DNA of 16,982 nt from Alphaproteobacteria bacterium (GCA_030746295.1 JASLMY010000098.1:1-16982); one strand, 5' to 3'; positions 1-6,146 are shown, counted from the stretch's first letter. The notes: a model not told the origin generated them from the sequence alone. Translations and numbers: made by a program.

Positions 1-394
1 CGATGATCAGCCGATCGAAATGGCGGACCAGGAAATCGGTGAGGAAGAAGCTCGCCGGCTCGGCCGCGACGATATCCTCGAAGCCCGAGGCGCCGGCGAA
101 GACCTCGTAGCAGTGATTGCCGAGGATCCGCTCGACGCCCTCCTCCTCCAGCACCTTGTCGAGCTGGCCGCCGGTGCCGCAGTCGGCGAACAGCACGTAG
201 ATCTTCTCGTAGCGCTCGCGGCCCTCACGGATTCGCTCCCGCACACCCTCCGGGATCTTCTCCGGGTCGTTGTGCAAGTGCGCCGGCAAGCAGGTGATCT
301 GCATCCGGTCCCATTCGTTGGCTCGGGTGAGGGCGACGATCTCGCGGGCGAGCGCGCCGCAGGTGATCAGCAAGGTGCCGTTCGGTTCCGTCAT
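1..394 (-). CDS. DUF1638 domain protein (partial, C-terminus off the left edge)
   Basis: The visible 131 residues match the DUF1638 family: a TCGAL stretch near residue 11, ADCGTGG near 71 and GNHCYEVFAG near 92. Cysteines at 12, 35, 72 and 95 are candidate metal or thiol sites. The biochemical function of the family is not established; from memory, its members often sit beside corrinoid proteins and UroD-like methyltransferases, as here. The ATG at 394 lies one base after the stop of the upstream UroD-family gene, so the two are almost certainly co-transcribed and translationally coupled. The gene runs off the window, so its length and C-terminus are unknown. An accessory role in corrinoid methyl transfer is inferred from context only. 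Confidence 0.85.
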   Translation of the reverse strand, partial: MTEPNGTLLITCGALAREIVALTRANEWDRMQITCLPAHLHNDPEKIPEGVRERIREGRERYEKIYVLFADCGTGGQLDKVLEEEGVERILGNHCYEVFAGASGFEDIVAAEPASFFLTDFLVRHFDRLII

Positions 395-395
395 C

Positions 396-1553
396 TCAGG
401 CCGCCATCTTGTCGTAGCGATGATGCAGGCCGGTATCGTACATGGCGACGATGTTCTCCGGCGGCACCTCGGGTTGGATGTTGTGGATCGCGTTCAGGAC
501 ATAGCCTCCGCCCTTGCCCAGGATATCGATGACCCGCCGGGTCTCGGCCGCCACCTCCTCCGCCGTGCCGAAGGGCAAGATCCGCTGCGTGTTGATGCCG
601 CCCCAGAAGGCGATCTTGTCGCCGAAATCCGCCTTCAGGCGCTCCGGCTCCATCATCTTCGCCGTCACCTGCACCGGATTCAAGGCGTCGACGCCGATGT
701 CGATCAGGTGCGGGATGAATTGGTAGGCCGAGCCGCAGCAGTGATAGCAGACTTTTTTGACGCCCAGGCCCTTGACGGTCTCGACCATGCGCCGGTGGCG
801 CGGCTTCATCAGGGTCGCGTAGATGCCGTCGGGATCGAACATGCAGCCTTCTTGGGTGCCGAGATCCTCGCCGAAATAGACGACGTCGATGTTCTCCGGC
901 CCGGCCTCGCGGATGGTCGCCTCGGCGACGCCGACCCAATAGTCGCAAAGCCGGTCGATCATTGCCGTCAAGGCCTCGCGGTTCTTGTACATGTCTCTTA
1001 GATAGTTCTCGAAGCCGCGCATGGCATAGCCGCGGTGGACGATGCCGCCGGGCAGGTACATGCAGACCGCGTGGTCGCCGCCGGCATGGATCTGGGCGAC
1101 CCGCTCCTTGATGCCCGTGACGAGGCCGGGATTGGTCGGGTCGGGCCAATCGAAGGCCTCGACCCGGTCGAGCGTCAGTGCTTCGTAGAACGGCCCGTCG
1201 ACGTGCAGGAAGTGGACGTCGTCGGTGCCGGCGGTACGCTTCCAGGTGACGTCGAAGGTATCGACGAAGGTGTATTTGTCGACGGTCTCCTGATGGCCGC
1301 CCTGGTAGGCGCCCGGCATCACGTTGCGCATGTCGACGTCGAAGCGTCGCAGCACGGATTCGTCCGGGTGCACCACGGAGTGCATCCACGACATGATCTG
1401 GGTCTCGTGCTCGAGGCCGAGGTACTTCTTCAGGTTCTCGTATGCCGGCCAAGTGATCGAGGTGAACTCGGCACCACCGAGGTCGATCGGCACGCGGTCG
1501 GGCTCTTCGTGGTCGAGGGCCGCCAGCAGCCGCTCACGATGGGTCCAGGCCAT
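396..1553 (-). CDS. UroD-family (MtaA/MtbA/MtvB-like) corrinoid methyltransferase, paralogue 1
   Basis: This 385-residue protein has the uroporphyrinogen decarboxylase/cobalamin-methyltransferase TIM-barrel pattern. The N-terminus reads RERLLAALDHEEPDRVPID. HCCGS lies at residues 271-275, followed by IGVDALNPVQ, then FWGGINTQ, and near the C-terminus NAIHNIQPEVPPEN. In MtaA-type methyltransferases zinc is held by an HxC pair plus a later Cys; here H271 and C273 fit the pair and H357 occupies the later position. The adjacent corrinoid-protein gene argues for methyl transfer to or from a protein-bound cobamide rather than heme synthesis. It could demethylate a substrate (MtvB-like) or move the methyl group to an acceptor; the sequence does not say which. 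The ATG at 1553 has a GGGAG ribosome-binding site. It pairs with the second UroD-family gene at 3484-4641. Confidence 0.9.
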   Translation of the reverse strand: MAWTHRERLLAALDHEEPDRVPIDLGGAEFTSITWPAYENLKKYLGLEHETQIMSWMHSVVHPDESVLRRFDVDMRNVMPGAYQGGHQETVDKYTFVDTFDVTWKRTAGTDDVHFLHVDGPFYEALTLDRVEAFDWPDPTNPGLVTGIKERVAQIHAGGDHAVCMYLPGGIVHRGYAMRGFENYLRDMYKNREALTAMIDRLCDYWVGVAEATIREAGPENIDVVYFGEDLGTQEGCMFDPDGIYATLMKPRHRRMVETVKGLGVKKVCYHCCGSAYQFIPHLIDIGVDALNPVQVTAKMMEPERLKADFGDKIAFWGGINTQRILPFGTAEEVAAETRRVIDILGKGGGYVLNAIHNIQPEVPPENIVAMYDTGLHHRYDKMAA

Positions 1554-1587
1554 GTTTCCTACTCCCTGTCCGTAATCGGCGCGGATC

Positions 1588-1622
1588 GTCGAGTACCCTC
1601 GACCATTCCCCTCGTCGGGAAT
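1588..1622 (-). other. Tandem short hairpins between corrinoid-protein and methyltransferase genes
   Basis: The 96-base gap between these co-oriented genes holds two back-to-back inverted repeats. One is GTCGAG/CTCGAC (1588-1593 and 1598-1603, 4-base loop). The other is ATTCCC/GGGAAT (1605-1610 and 1617-1622, 6-base loop). Neither is followed by a T-run in the direction of transcription, so they are poor intrinsic terminators. They could act in mRNA processing or stabilisation, giving more corrinoid protein than methyltransferase. That role is inference. Confidence 0.35.
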
Positions 1623-1649
1623 CGCCCGAGGCCTCTCGACGCCGCGCCC

Positions 1650-2282
1650 TCAGAGCGATTCGCGCGCCCGATCGACCGCCGCCGGGGCGTCGACGCCGTA
1701 GCCGTTGGCGCCGATCTTGTCGGCGAACTCTTGGTTCACCGGCGGCCCGCCGACCAGAACCTTGACGTTCATGTTCCGGGTCTTGTTGGCGTCGCTGATC
1801 GCCTGCACCGCCTTCTCGATCTCGATCATCGAGGTCGTAAGCAAGCCGGAGATGGCAATGATGTCTGCCTCCTCGGCCTGTGCCGTGTCGATGAAGGTCT
1901 CCGACGCGACGTCGGTGCCGAGGTCGACGATGCGAAAGCCCGCGCCCTCCAACAGCATCGCCACCAGGTTCTTGCCGATGTCGTGCAGGTCGCCCTTGAC
2001 GGTGCCGATCACGACGGTGCCGACCGGCTTGGCCCCGGTGTCGGCCAAGACCGGCCGCAGGATCTCGAGCCCGGCCTGAACCGCCTCCGCCGCCATCAGC
2101 ATCTCCGGGACGAAGAGCGTGCCCTCGGAGAAGCGCTGGCCGATGGTGTCCAGCGCCGCGACCATGCCTTCCTGGAGGATCTTTTCCGGCGCCGTGCCGG
2201 CTTCGATCTCTGCCGTCACCAGACGCGGCACCTCCTCCTCGTCGAAGTCCATTACCGCGTCGTGGATCTCTTGCACTGTCAT
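1650..2282 (-). CDS. Corrinoid (B12-binding) methyl-carrier protein, MtbC/MttC/MtaC type
   Basis: The 210-residue product has the two-domain layout of corrinoid methyl carriers. A helical cap domain (about residues 1-85, with FVPEMLMAAEAV) is followed by a Rossmann-like B12-binding domain. The signature is complete: GDLHDIGKN at 97-105 (DxHxxG, H100 as lower axial cobalt ligand), SGLLTTS at 145-151 and VGGPPV at 177-182. It shuttles a methyl group between substrate and acceptor methyltransferases in the cytosol. The ATG at 2282 was chosen because a strong GGAAGGGAG ribosome-binding site precedes it and the cap domain begins there; the open frame extends further upstream into the ferredoxin gene without support. 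It lies 26 bases after the iron-sulfur gene and is the only corrinoid protein in the window, so both UroD-like enzymes may share it. Confidence 0.95.
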   Translation of the reverse strand: MTVQEIHDAVMDFDEEEVPRLVTAEIEAGTAPEKILQEGMVAALDTIGQRFSEGTLFVPEMLMAAEAVQAGLEILRPVLADTGAKPVGTVVIGTVKGDLHDIGKNLVAMLLEGAGFRIVDLGTDVASETFIDTAQAEEADIIAISGLLTTSMIEIEKAVQAISDANKTRNMNVKVLVGGPPVNQEFADKIGANGYGVDAPAAVDRARESL

Positions 2283-2308
2283 GGGTCGGCTCCCTTCCGC
2301 GATTATCA

Positions 2309-3007
2309 CTACTCGGCGGCCGCGAGATGGCGGCGCGTCTTCAGGAAATGGCGCATGTGAAAGCTCGCCTGCGCCGGCTCGTACCGGTTGTCCCGTCCGA
2401 CCGGACAGGCGCGGCGGGCCCGGCAGGCCAGTTGCATGCAATCCTGGCCGTCGTCCGTGACCAGGTGGCGGACGCAGGCCGGGATGTCATAGCCGTGCTC
2501 TGAGAAGGCATCCACCGGACAGGTCGTGAGGCAGGGCTTGTCCGGGCAAGATTCGCAAGGATTGGCCCGCGCCTCCGCCTCGGGCAGCGCCAGCGCCTCG
2601 GCGAAGGACAAGGCGCCGCGATAGCTGTGCCAAAGGCCGTGGTCGGCGTGGATATGGATGCCGAGCGGCGAGGCGAAGACCGGCTCGGCCCGACGGGCCC
2701 AGCGTTGGAACGGCATGTAGGGCTTGGCCGAGGGGAAATGGGCGATAGCGTCGAACCGCTCCGCGAGGGCGCTCAAGATCTCGCCGGACCAGTCGTCGAG
2801 CAGGTCCCGCTCGGGCTCGCGTGCGGCAGCGAAGGCACGCCACATGCCGGGGCCGGCGCCGCCGGCCAAGATCAGGGTCCCTGCCGGCCGGCCGGGCGCC
2901 AGATCGGGCACGCCGTCGTCCGGTCCCGGCCGAAAGGCGCCGCGCGACGCCAGCCCGGCCTCGGTCAACGCCGCCAGGACCGTCTCCAGGGTCAGGGCCT
3001 CGCTCAT
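2309..3007 (-). CDS. QueG-like [4Fe-4S] protein, candidate corrinoid reductase
   Basis: The 232-residue protein has an N-terminal region followed by a C-terminal iron-sulfur part. Cysteines 151, 154, 159 and 163 form a CxxC-x4-C-x3-CP ferredoxin motif (CESCPDKPCLTTCP). Cysteines 178, 190, 195 and 201 could bind a second cluster. The middle contains YMPFQRWARRAEPVF, SPLGIHIH and HGLWHSYRGAL, which resemble the cobalamin-contacting segment of epoxyqueuosine reductase QueG and related B12-reducing proteins. At about 230 residues it is much shorter than QueG. It is the first gene of a minus-strand run with the corrinoid protein and UroD methyltransferase. A role in reductive reactivation of the inactive Co(II) corrinoid is inferred; no RamA-type activator is present. 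The start at 3007 lacks a clear Shine-Dalgarno sequence. Confidence 0.8.
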   Translation of the reverse strand: MSEALTLETVLAALTEAGLASRGAFRPGPDDGVPDLAPGRPAGTLILAGGAGPGMWRAFAAAREPERDLLDDWSGEILSALAERFDAIAHFPSAKPYMPFQRWARRAEPVFASPLGIHIHADHGLWHSYRGALSFAEALALPEAEARANPCESCPDKPCLTTCPVDAFSEHGYDIPACVRHLVTDDGQDCMQLACRARRACPVGRDNRYEPAQASFHMRHFLKTRRHLAAAE

Positions 3008-3167
3008 GGCCGCCGCCCGGGGCCCGCCGAAGCGAGCAGTTTGATCTCCAATCGCATGGGTCGCGATCGCTCCATTATCTCGCGGCCGTCCTTGTCCCCC
3101 TTCTAGGTTCCTGATTCCCCTACTTTTTCCCCATCTCGTGCTCGGCCGACCGACGCCATCGAACCTG

Positions 3168-3209
3168 ATTGTGCAGGCCTCGGCAGACCGGCGCCTTGCT
3201 TTCGATCAA
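3168..3209 (-). promoter_or_regulatory. FNR/FixK-type class II promoter for the corrinoid operon
   Basis: TTGCT-TTCG-ATCAA at 3196-3209 matches the FNR/FixK consensus TTGAT-N4-ATCAA at 9 of 10 defined positions. On the minus strand, CACAAT at 3168-3173 matches 4 of 6 bases of a -10 hexamer. Its distance to the box centre is exactly that of a class II activator site at -41.5, predicting transcription from about 3161, some 150 bases before the ferredoxin start codon. Low-oxygen induction would suit oxygen-sensitive Co(I) chemistry. Prediction only. Confidence 0.4.
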
Positions 3210-3338
3210 TACCATCTCACTGATATATTACGGCCGATCGTTGCCACGATCCACAAGAAATGCTTTCCTTCGCGCCATCGCCGCCAACGGTGGGGACCGG
3301 TGGCGCGCGATGCAGACGGTCGGAAGGAGGCATGACCG

Positions 3339-3458
3339 ATGTCGGAGCCTCGTGGCGCCCGTCATACGCCGACCTTCAATGATTGTTGCGCCGTAACCGA
3401 CCGTGTCCCTCGGGGCCACGAGGCCGGGAGGGACGAATTCTGCAAGCGTGCCTGCTGA
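3339..3458 (+). CDS. Putative 39-residue Cys-containing small protein or leader peptide
   Basis: An ATG at 3339 stands eight bases after a near-perfect Shine-Dalgarno run GGAAGGAGG (3322-3330) and opens 39 codons ending in TGA at 3456-3458, 25 bases before the second UroD-family start. The product has cysteines at 16, 17, 35 and 39 (an adjacent pair and a C-terminal CKRAC) plus histidines at 9 and 27, so metal binding is conceivable. It resembles no family I know. Its frame differs from that of the downstream gene. It could instead be a translated leader controlling the methyltransferase, or chance. The ribosome-binding site is the main support; conservation is unknown. Confidence 0.3.
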   Translation: MSEPRGARHTPTFNDCCAVTDRVPRGHEAGRDEFCKRAC

Positions 3459-3483
3459 GGGCAGTCGAGAAGGAGCAAGAGCC

Positions 3484-4641
3484 ATGGCATGGAGCAATCG
3501 GGACCGCGTGTTGGCCGCCATCGATCACGAGGAGCCCGACCGGGTGCCCATCGACCTCGGCGGCTCGTATGCCTCCTCGATCGTCATCGAGGCCTACGAC
3601 AAGCTGAAGGCGCATCTCGGTCTGGAGCACGAGACCAAGGTGATGTCGACGCTGCACCGCTTGGCACTGCCCGACGAATCCGTGCTGCAGCATTTCGACG
3701 TCGACACCCGCGCCATCATGCCCGGCGGCTACGAGGGCGGTCACGTCGCGTGGATCGACGACTACTCCTACGTCGACGAGTTCGGCGTCACCCTGAAGTC
3801 CAGCGCGGGCACCGACGACCGCCACTTCTTGGCCAAGGACGGCCCCTTCTTCGGCGGCAAGCTGACCAAGGATCGGATCGACGCCTTCGAATGGCCGGAC
3901 CCCGACAACCCCGGCATCGTCAAGGGCGTCGCCGAGCAAGTGGCGCGCTACAAGGCGGCGGGCGACTATTGCCTGGTGCTGAACGTGCCGGGACAAGTGA
4001 TCCATCGCGGCTATTCCATGCGCGGCATCGAGGACTTTCTGAAGGACCTCTACCGGGCGCCGGAAGCGGTCTGCTACATGATGGACCGGCTGACGGACTT
4101 CTGCGTCCGCGCCACCGAGAACATGGTCGAGGCGGCGGGGGCCGAGAACGTCGACATCATCTTCTTTGGCGAGGACCTCGGCACCCAGGACGGCTGCATG
4201 TTCGACCCCGAGGGCATCTACGCCCGCTACATCAAGCCGCGCCATGAGCGCGTCATCCAGAGCGCCAAGGCGCTGACGGGTGCCAAGTCGCTCTTCCATT
4301 GCTGCGGTTCGGCCTATCACTTCATCGATCATCTGATCGACATCGGCGTCGATGCCCTGAACCCGGTGCAGGTGACGGCCAAGAACATGGAGCCCGAGCG
4401 CCTGAAGGGTGAATTTGGCAAGCGCATGGCCTTCTGGGGCGGCCTCAACACCCAGGAGATCCTGCCCTACGCCTCGGCCGACGCGGTCCGCGAAGAGGCC
4501 AGGCGCTGTATCTCCATCTTCGGCGAGCACGGTGGCTACGTGCTGACCAGCGTCCACAACGTCCAGACCGAGGTGCCGGCGGAGAACGTCTCGGCAATGT
4601 TGGAGGCCGGTCGCGACCACCGTTACCGCGCCGCTGCCTGA
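3484..4641 (+). CDS. UroD-family (MtaA/MtbA/MtvB-like) corrinoid methyltransferase, paralogue 2
   Basis: The protein has 385 residues, the same length as the minus-strand paralogue, and is about 58% identical to it by hand alignment. Shared blocks are DHEEPDRVPIDLGG, GEDLGTQ-GCMFDP, HCCGSAY, LIDIGVDALNPVQVTAK, MEPERLK and the C-terminal HN-Q-EVP-EN. Zinc-ligand candidates are H272, C274 and H358. The most divergent stretch lies around residues 160-172 (DYCLVLNVPG here), possibly lining the substrate pocket. The start at 3484 was preferred over the upstream frame opening at 3403 because AAGGAG precedes it and homology to the paralogue begins exactly there (MAW). It probably uses the corrinoid protein encoded divergently. 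The pair may act on different methyl donors, or one as donor-side and the other as acceptor-side enzyme; this is inference. Confidence 0.9.
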   Translation: MAWSNRDRVLAAIDHEEPDRVPIDLGGSYASSIVIEAYDKLKAHLGLEHETKVMSTLHRLALPDESVLQHFDVDTRAIMPGGYEGGHVAWIDDYSYVDEFGVTLKSSAGTDDRHFLAKDGPFFGGKLTKDRIDAFEWPDPDNPGIVKGVAEQVARYKAAGDYCLVLNVPGQVIHRGYSMRGIEDFLKDLYRAPEAVCYMMDRLTDFCVRATENMVEAAGAENVDIIFFGEDLGTQDGCMFDPEGIYARYIKPRHERVIQSAKALTGAKSLFHCCGSAYHFIDHLIDIGVDALNPVQVTAKNMEPERLKGEFGKRMAFWGGLNTQEILPYASADAVREEARRCISIFGEHGGYVLTSVHNVQTEVPAENVSAMLEAGRDHRYRAAA

Positions 4642-4656
4642 CGGGCATCGCAACGG

Positions 4657-4683
4657 CGGCCGGGACCTTGCCGGCCGGCCGGC
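4657..4683 (+). terminator. G+C-rich hairpin after the second methyltransferase gene
   Basis: CGGCCGG (4657-4663) can pair with CCGGCCG (4671-4677) across a 7-base loop, and the overlapping GCCGGCCGGCCGGC (4670-4683) is itself a 14-base palindrome followed by TTTC. The T-run is too short for a confident intrinsic terminator. Its position, 15 bases after the stop and before the next gene, fits transcript-end or attenuation use. Confidence 0.35.
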
Positions 4684-4703
4684 TTTCGTGACATGACTGG
4701 CGG

Positions 4704-5210
4704 ATGCAGATCCGCCCCATGCGCGAGGGCGACGCGGCGGCGGTGCTGGCGATCTACCGGGCTGGCATCGAGACCGGCCACGCCACCTTCGAGACCGAGC
4801 CGCCGGCCTGGGACCGCTGGGACGACGGCCACCTCGCGGCCTGCCGCTTGGTGGCCGAGGCCGACGGCGAGGTTCTGGGCTGGGCGGCGTTGTCGCCGGT
4901 CTCGTCGCGACCGGTCTATCGCGGCGTCGCCGAGGTCAGCCTCTATCTCGCCCTGGCGGCACGGGGCCGGGGCCTCGGACGACAGCTTCTCGAGGCCCTG
5001 ATCGAGGCCTCCGAGGCGGCCGGCATCTGGACCCTGCAGGCCGGCGTCTTTCCCGAGAACGAGGCCTCCATGCGCCTGCACCAGGCCCTGGGCTTCCGCG
5101 CCCTCGGCACCCGCGAGCGGGTCGGTCGGATGGCGCACGGGCCGATGCGGGGTCGTTGGCGCGATGTCGTCCTGTTGGAGCGGCGCAGCGCCGTGACCGG
5201 TCTCGACTGA
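4704..5210 (+). CDS. GNAT N-acetyltransferase, phosphinothricin acetyltransferase-like
   Basis: The 168-residue protein spans a single GNAT domain. It opens with IRPMREGDAAAVLAIYRAGI, followed by ATFETEPPAW, which is typical of the PAT/MnaT (phosphinothricin, methionine-sulfone) branch. VSLYLALAARGRGLGRQLLEAL at about 78-99 is motif A, with the acetyl-CoA pyrophosphate loop R-G-R-G-L-G. NEASMRLHQALGFRALGT at about 119-136 is motif B. It should transfer an acetyl group from acetyl-CoA to a small amine such as an amino-acid analogue; the true substrate cannot be told from sequence. It starts 62 bases after the methyltransferase and has no convincing Shine-Dalgarno sequence. It is probably not functionally tied to the corrinoid cluster. 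Confidence 0.9.
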   Translation: MQIRPMREGDAAAVLAIYRAGIETGHATFETEPPAWDRWDDGHLAACRLVAEADGEVLGWAALSPVSSRPVYRGVAEVSLYLALAARGRGLGRQLLEALIEASEAAGIWTLQAGVFPENEASMRLHQALGFRALGTRERVGRMAHGPMRGRWRDVVLLERRSAVTGLD

Positions 5211-5230
5211 GCGCCGCTCCGCCTCGACGG

Positions 5231-5272
5231 TTGACATGTATCAAAGTCCGCCCGGCGCCGGGCTGCTACCAA
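5231..5272 (+). promoter_or_regulatory. FNR/FixK-like box and class II -10 upstream of the stress-protein gene
   Basis: TTGAC-ATGT-ATCAA at 5231-5244 matches the FNR/FixK consensus TTGAT-N4-ATCAA at 9 of 10 defined bases. With the box centre at -41.5, the -10 hexamer falls on TACCAA (5267-5272), a 3 of 6 match, and transcription would start near 5279, 37 bases before the universal stress protein ATG. Universal stress proteins are frequent FNR/Anr/FixK targets in proteobacteria, which supports the reading. The TTGACA at 5231 could also be a sigma-70 -35, but no -10 lies at 16-18 bases. Confidence 0.5.
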
Positions 5273-5315
5273 GACGTCAACGTTTCAGTGATTGGTGCAT
5301 CCGGAGGGTGGAGAG

Positions 5316-5768
5316 ATGTTCCAGAAGATCCTGGTGCCGACCGACGGCTCGGACCATGCCGAAAGGGCCGTCGCCGTGGCGAGCGAACTGGCGGCGAAAT
5401 ACGATGCCGAGCTGATCGTGCTGCATGTCATGGAAGAGATCGGCACGAGCCGTGTCCCGGTGGAGCTGCAGAGTTATGCCAAAATCGAGCACGTCGACGT
5501 CAGCGAGCGAGACATGTTGGAGGCCGTCGCCAATCAGATCGTCGGCCGGGCCGAGAGCCAGGCGCGCGAAGCCGGCGTCGAGGCGGTGTCGCACGATCTC
5601 GCGTACGGCAGCCCGGGGCCGGGCATCGTCGAATATGCCGAGAAGCACGGCGTCGACCTGATCGTCATGGGCCGGCGTGGCCTCGGCCGGGTCGCCGACC
5701 TGTTCCTGGGCAGCGCCTCGCATCGGGTGACGCAACTAGCCGACTGCGCCTGCCTGACGGTGAAATAG
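5316..5768 (+). CDS. Universal stress protein, UspA family, ATP-binding type
   Basis: This is a 150-residue single Usp domain. It begins MFQKILVPTDGSDHAERAV, with the nucleotide-contacting D10 after strand 1, continues with LIVLHVME, and ends with the ATP-binding signature G-x2-G-x9-G-S: G119, G122, G132 and S133 within VMGRRGLGRVADLFLGSAS. The complete motif places it with ATP-binding (MJ0577-like) rather than UspA-like non-binding members. Such cytosolic proteins aid survival under starvation, oxygen limitation or redox stress. The ATG at 5316, preceded by GGAGGGTGGAGAG, was chosen over an upstream TTG at 5292. It has its own FNR-like promoter and is followed by a dodecin gene. Confidence 0.95.
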   Translation: MFQKILVPTDGSDHAERAVAVASELAAKYDAELIVLHVMEEIGTSRVPVELQSYAKIEHVDVSERDMLEAVANQIVGRAESQAREAGVEAVSHDLAYGSPGPGIVEYAEKHGVDLIVMGRRGLGRVADLFLGSASHRVTQLADCACLTVK

Positions 5769-5786
5769 GCCAGGGACGGTGCCTTT

Positions 5787-5813
5787 CCGGGCGCACGACG
5801 GCCTCGCGCCCGG
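5787..5813 (+). other. Perfect 8-bp-stem hairpin between usp and dodecin genes
   Basis: CCGGGCGC (5787-5794) pairs perfectly with GCGCCCGG (5806-5813) over an 11-base loop, beginning 19 bases after the stress-protein stop. No T-run follows, so it is either a weak or Rho-assisted terminator or a processing/stability element between the two genes. The dodecin has its own strong ribosome-binding site about 100 bases downstream. Confidence 0.35.
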
Positions 5814-5917
5814 TCGAAAATCGTCCTCGACGGACCAAACCGGCTACTCCGACTTTCGGAACCAACGACGTTCCGAGGCCTTATGGTCCAAACCACGACA
5901 ATCCACGGGAGGAAGAG

Positions 5918-6139
5918 ATGCCAGACAGCGTTTACAAGGTCATCGAGCTCGTGGGGACGAGCTCGGAATCCTGGGAGAAGGCAGCCGCGAATGCGGTCGA
6001 GCGGGCGGCCGAATCCTTGCGCGATCTCCGTATCGCCGAAGTCACGCAACTCGATATGCAGCTTCACGACGGCAAGGTGGATGCCTATCGGGCCAAGGTG
6101 AACGTATCCTTCAAGTATGAAGGTGGCGACGAAGACTAG
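5918..6139 (+). CDS. Dodecin-family small protein lacking the flavin-binding Trp/Gln
   Basis: The 73-residue product has the dodecin pattern: SVYKVIELVGTSSESWEKAA at 4-23, a single helix, then two long beta strands ending VNVSFKYE. Dodecins form hollow dodecamers. In flavin dodecins a DW pair and a YQ pair sandwich the isoalloxazine ring; here these positions are R38-I39 and Y57-R58. The sequence is instead closest, from memory, to the mycobacterial calcium-dodecin Rv0379 type (VYKVI-IGTS--SWE pattern and YR-K---SFK). Flavin storage is therefore doubtful. An excellent GGGAGGAAGAG ribosome-binding site precedes the ATG. It follows the universal stress gene by 149 bases with a hairpin between, possibly as one stress-response unit. 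Confidence 0.92.
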   Translation: MPDSVYKVIELVGTSSESWEKAAANAVERAAESLRDLRIAEVTQLDMQLHDGKVDAYRAKVNVSFKYEGGDED

Positions 6140-6146
6140 GTGTTCT

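Larger units (their letters stand above)
3008..3483. other. 476-base divergent intergenic region of the corrinoid cluster
   Basis: This spacer separates the divergent minus-strand (ferredoxin-corrinoid-UroD-DUF1638) and plus-strand (second UroD) transcription units. It contains an FNR/FixK-like box at 3196-3209, an A+T-rich patch with TATATT at 3224-3229, and a 39-codon ORF at 3339-3458. No cobalamin-riboswitch core (such as a GCCACTG B12 box) could be recognised on either strand. Open frames of 65-97 codons exist here but resemble nothing and mostly run over the flanking genes. Confidence 0.7.

Noticed and set aside
3004..3057. A 17-codon minus-strand ORF whose TGA overlaps the ferredoxin-like ATG (ATGA)
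   Set aside because: Possible coupled leader, but its GGAG is about 12 bases from the ATG and the peptide has no distinctive feature; not enough support.
3332..3382. ATG at 3332 directly after AGGAGG, opening 16 codons
   Set aside because: Only one base separates it from the Shine-Dalgarno run, too close for initiation; the ATG at 3339 is better placed.
3301..3483. A cobalamin riboswitch upstream of the second methyltransferase
   Set aside because: The G-rich stretch looked suggestive, but no B12-box-like GCCACTG or other conserved core could be found on either strand.
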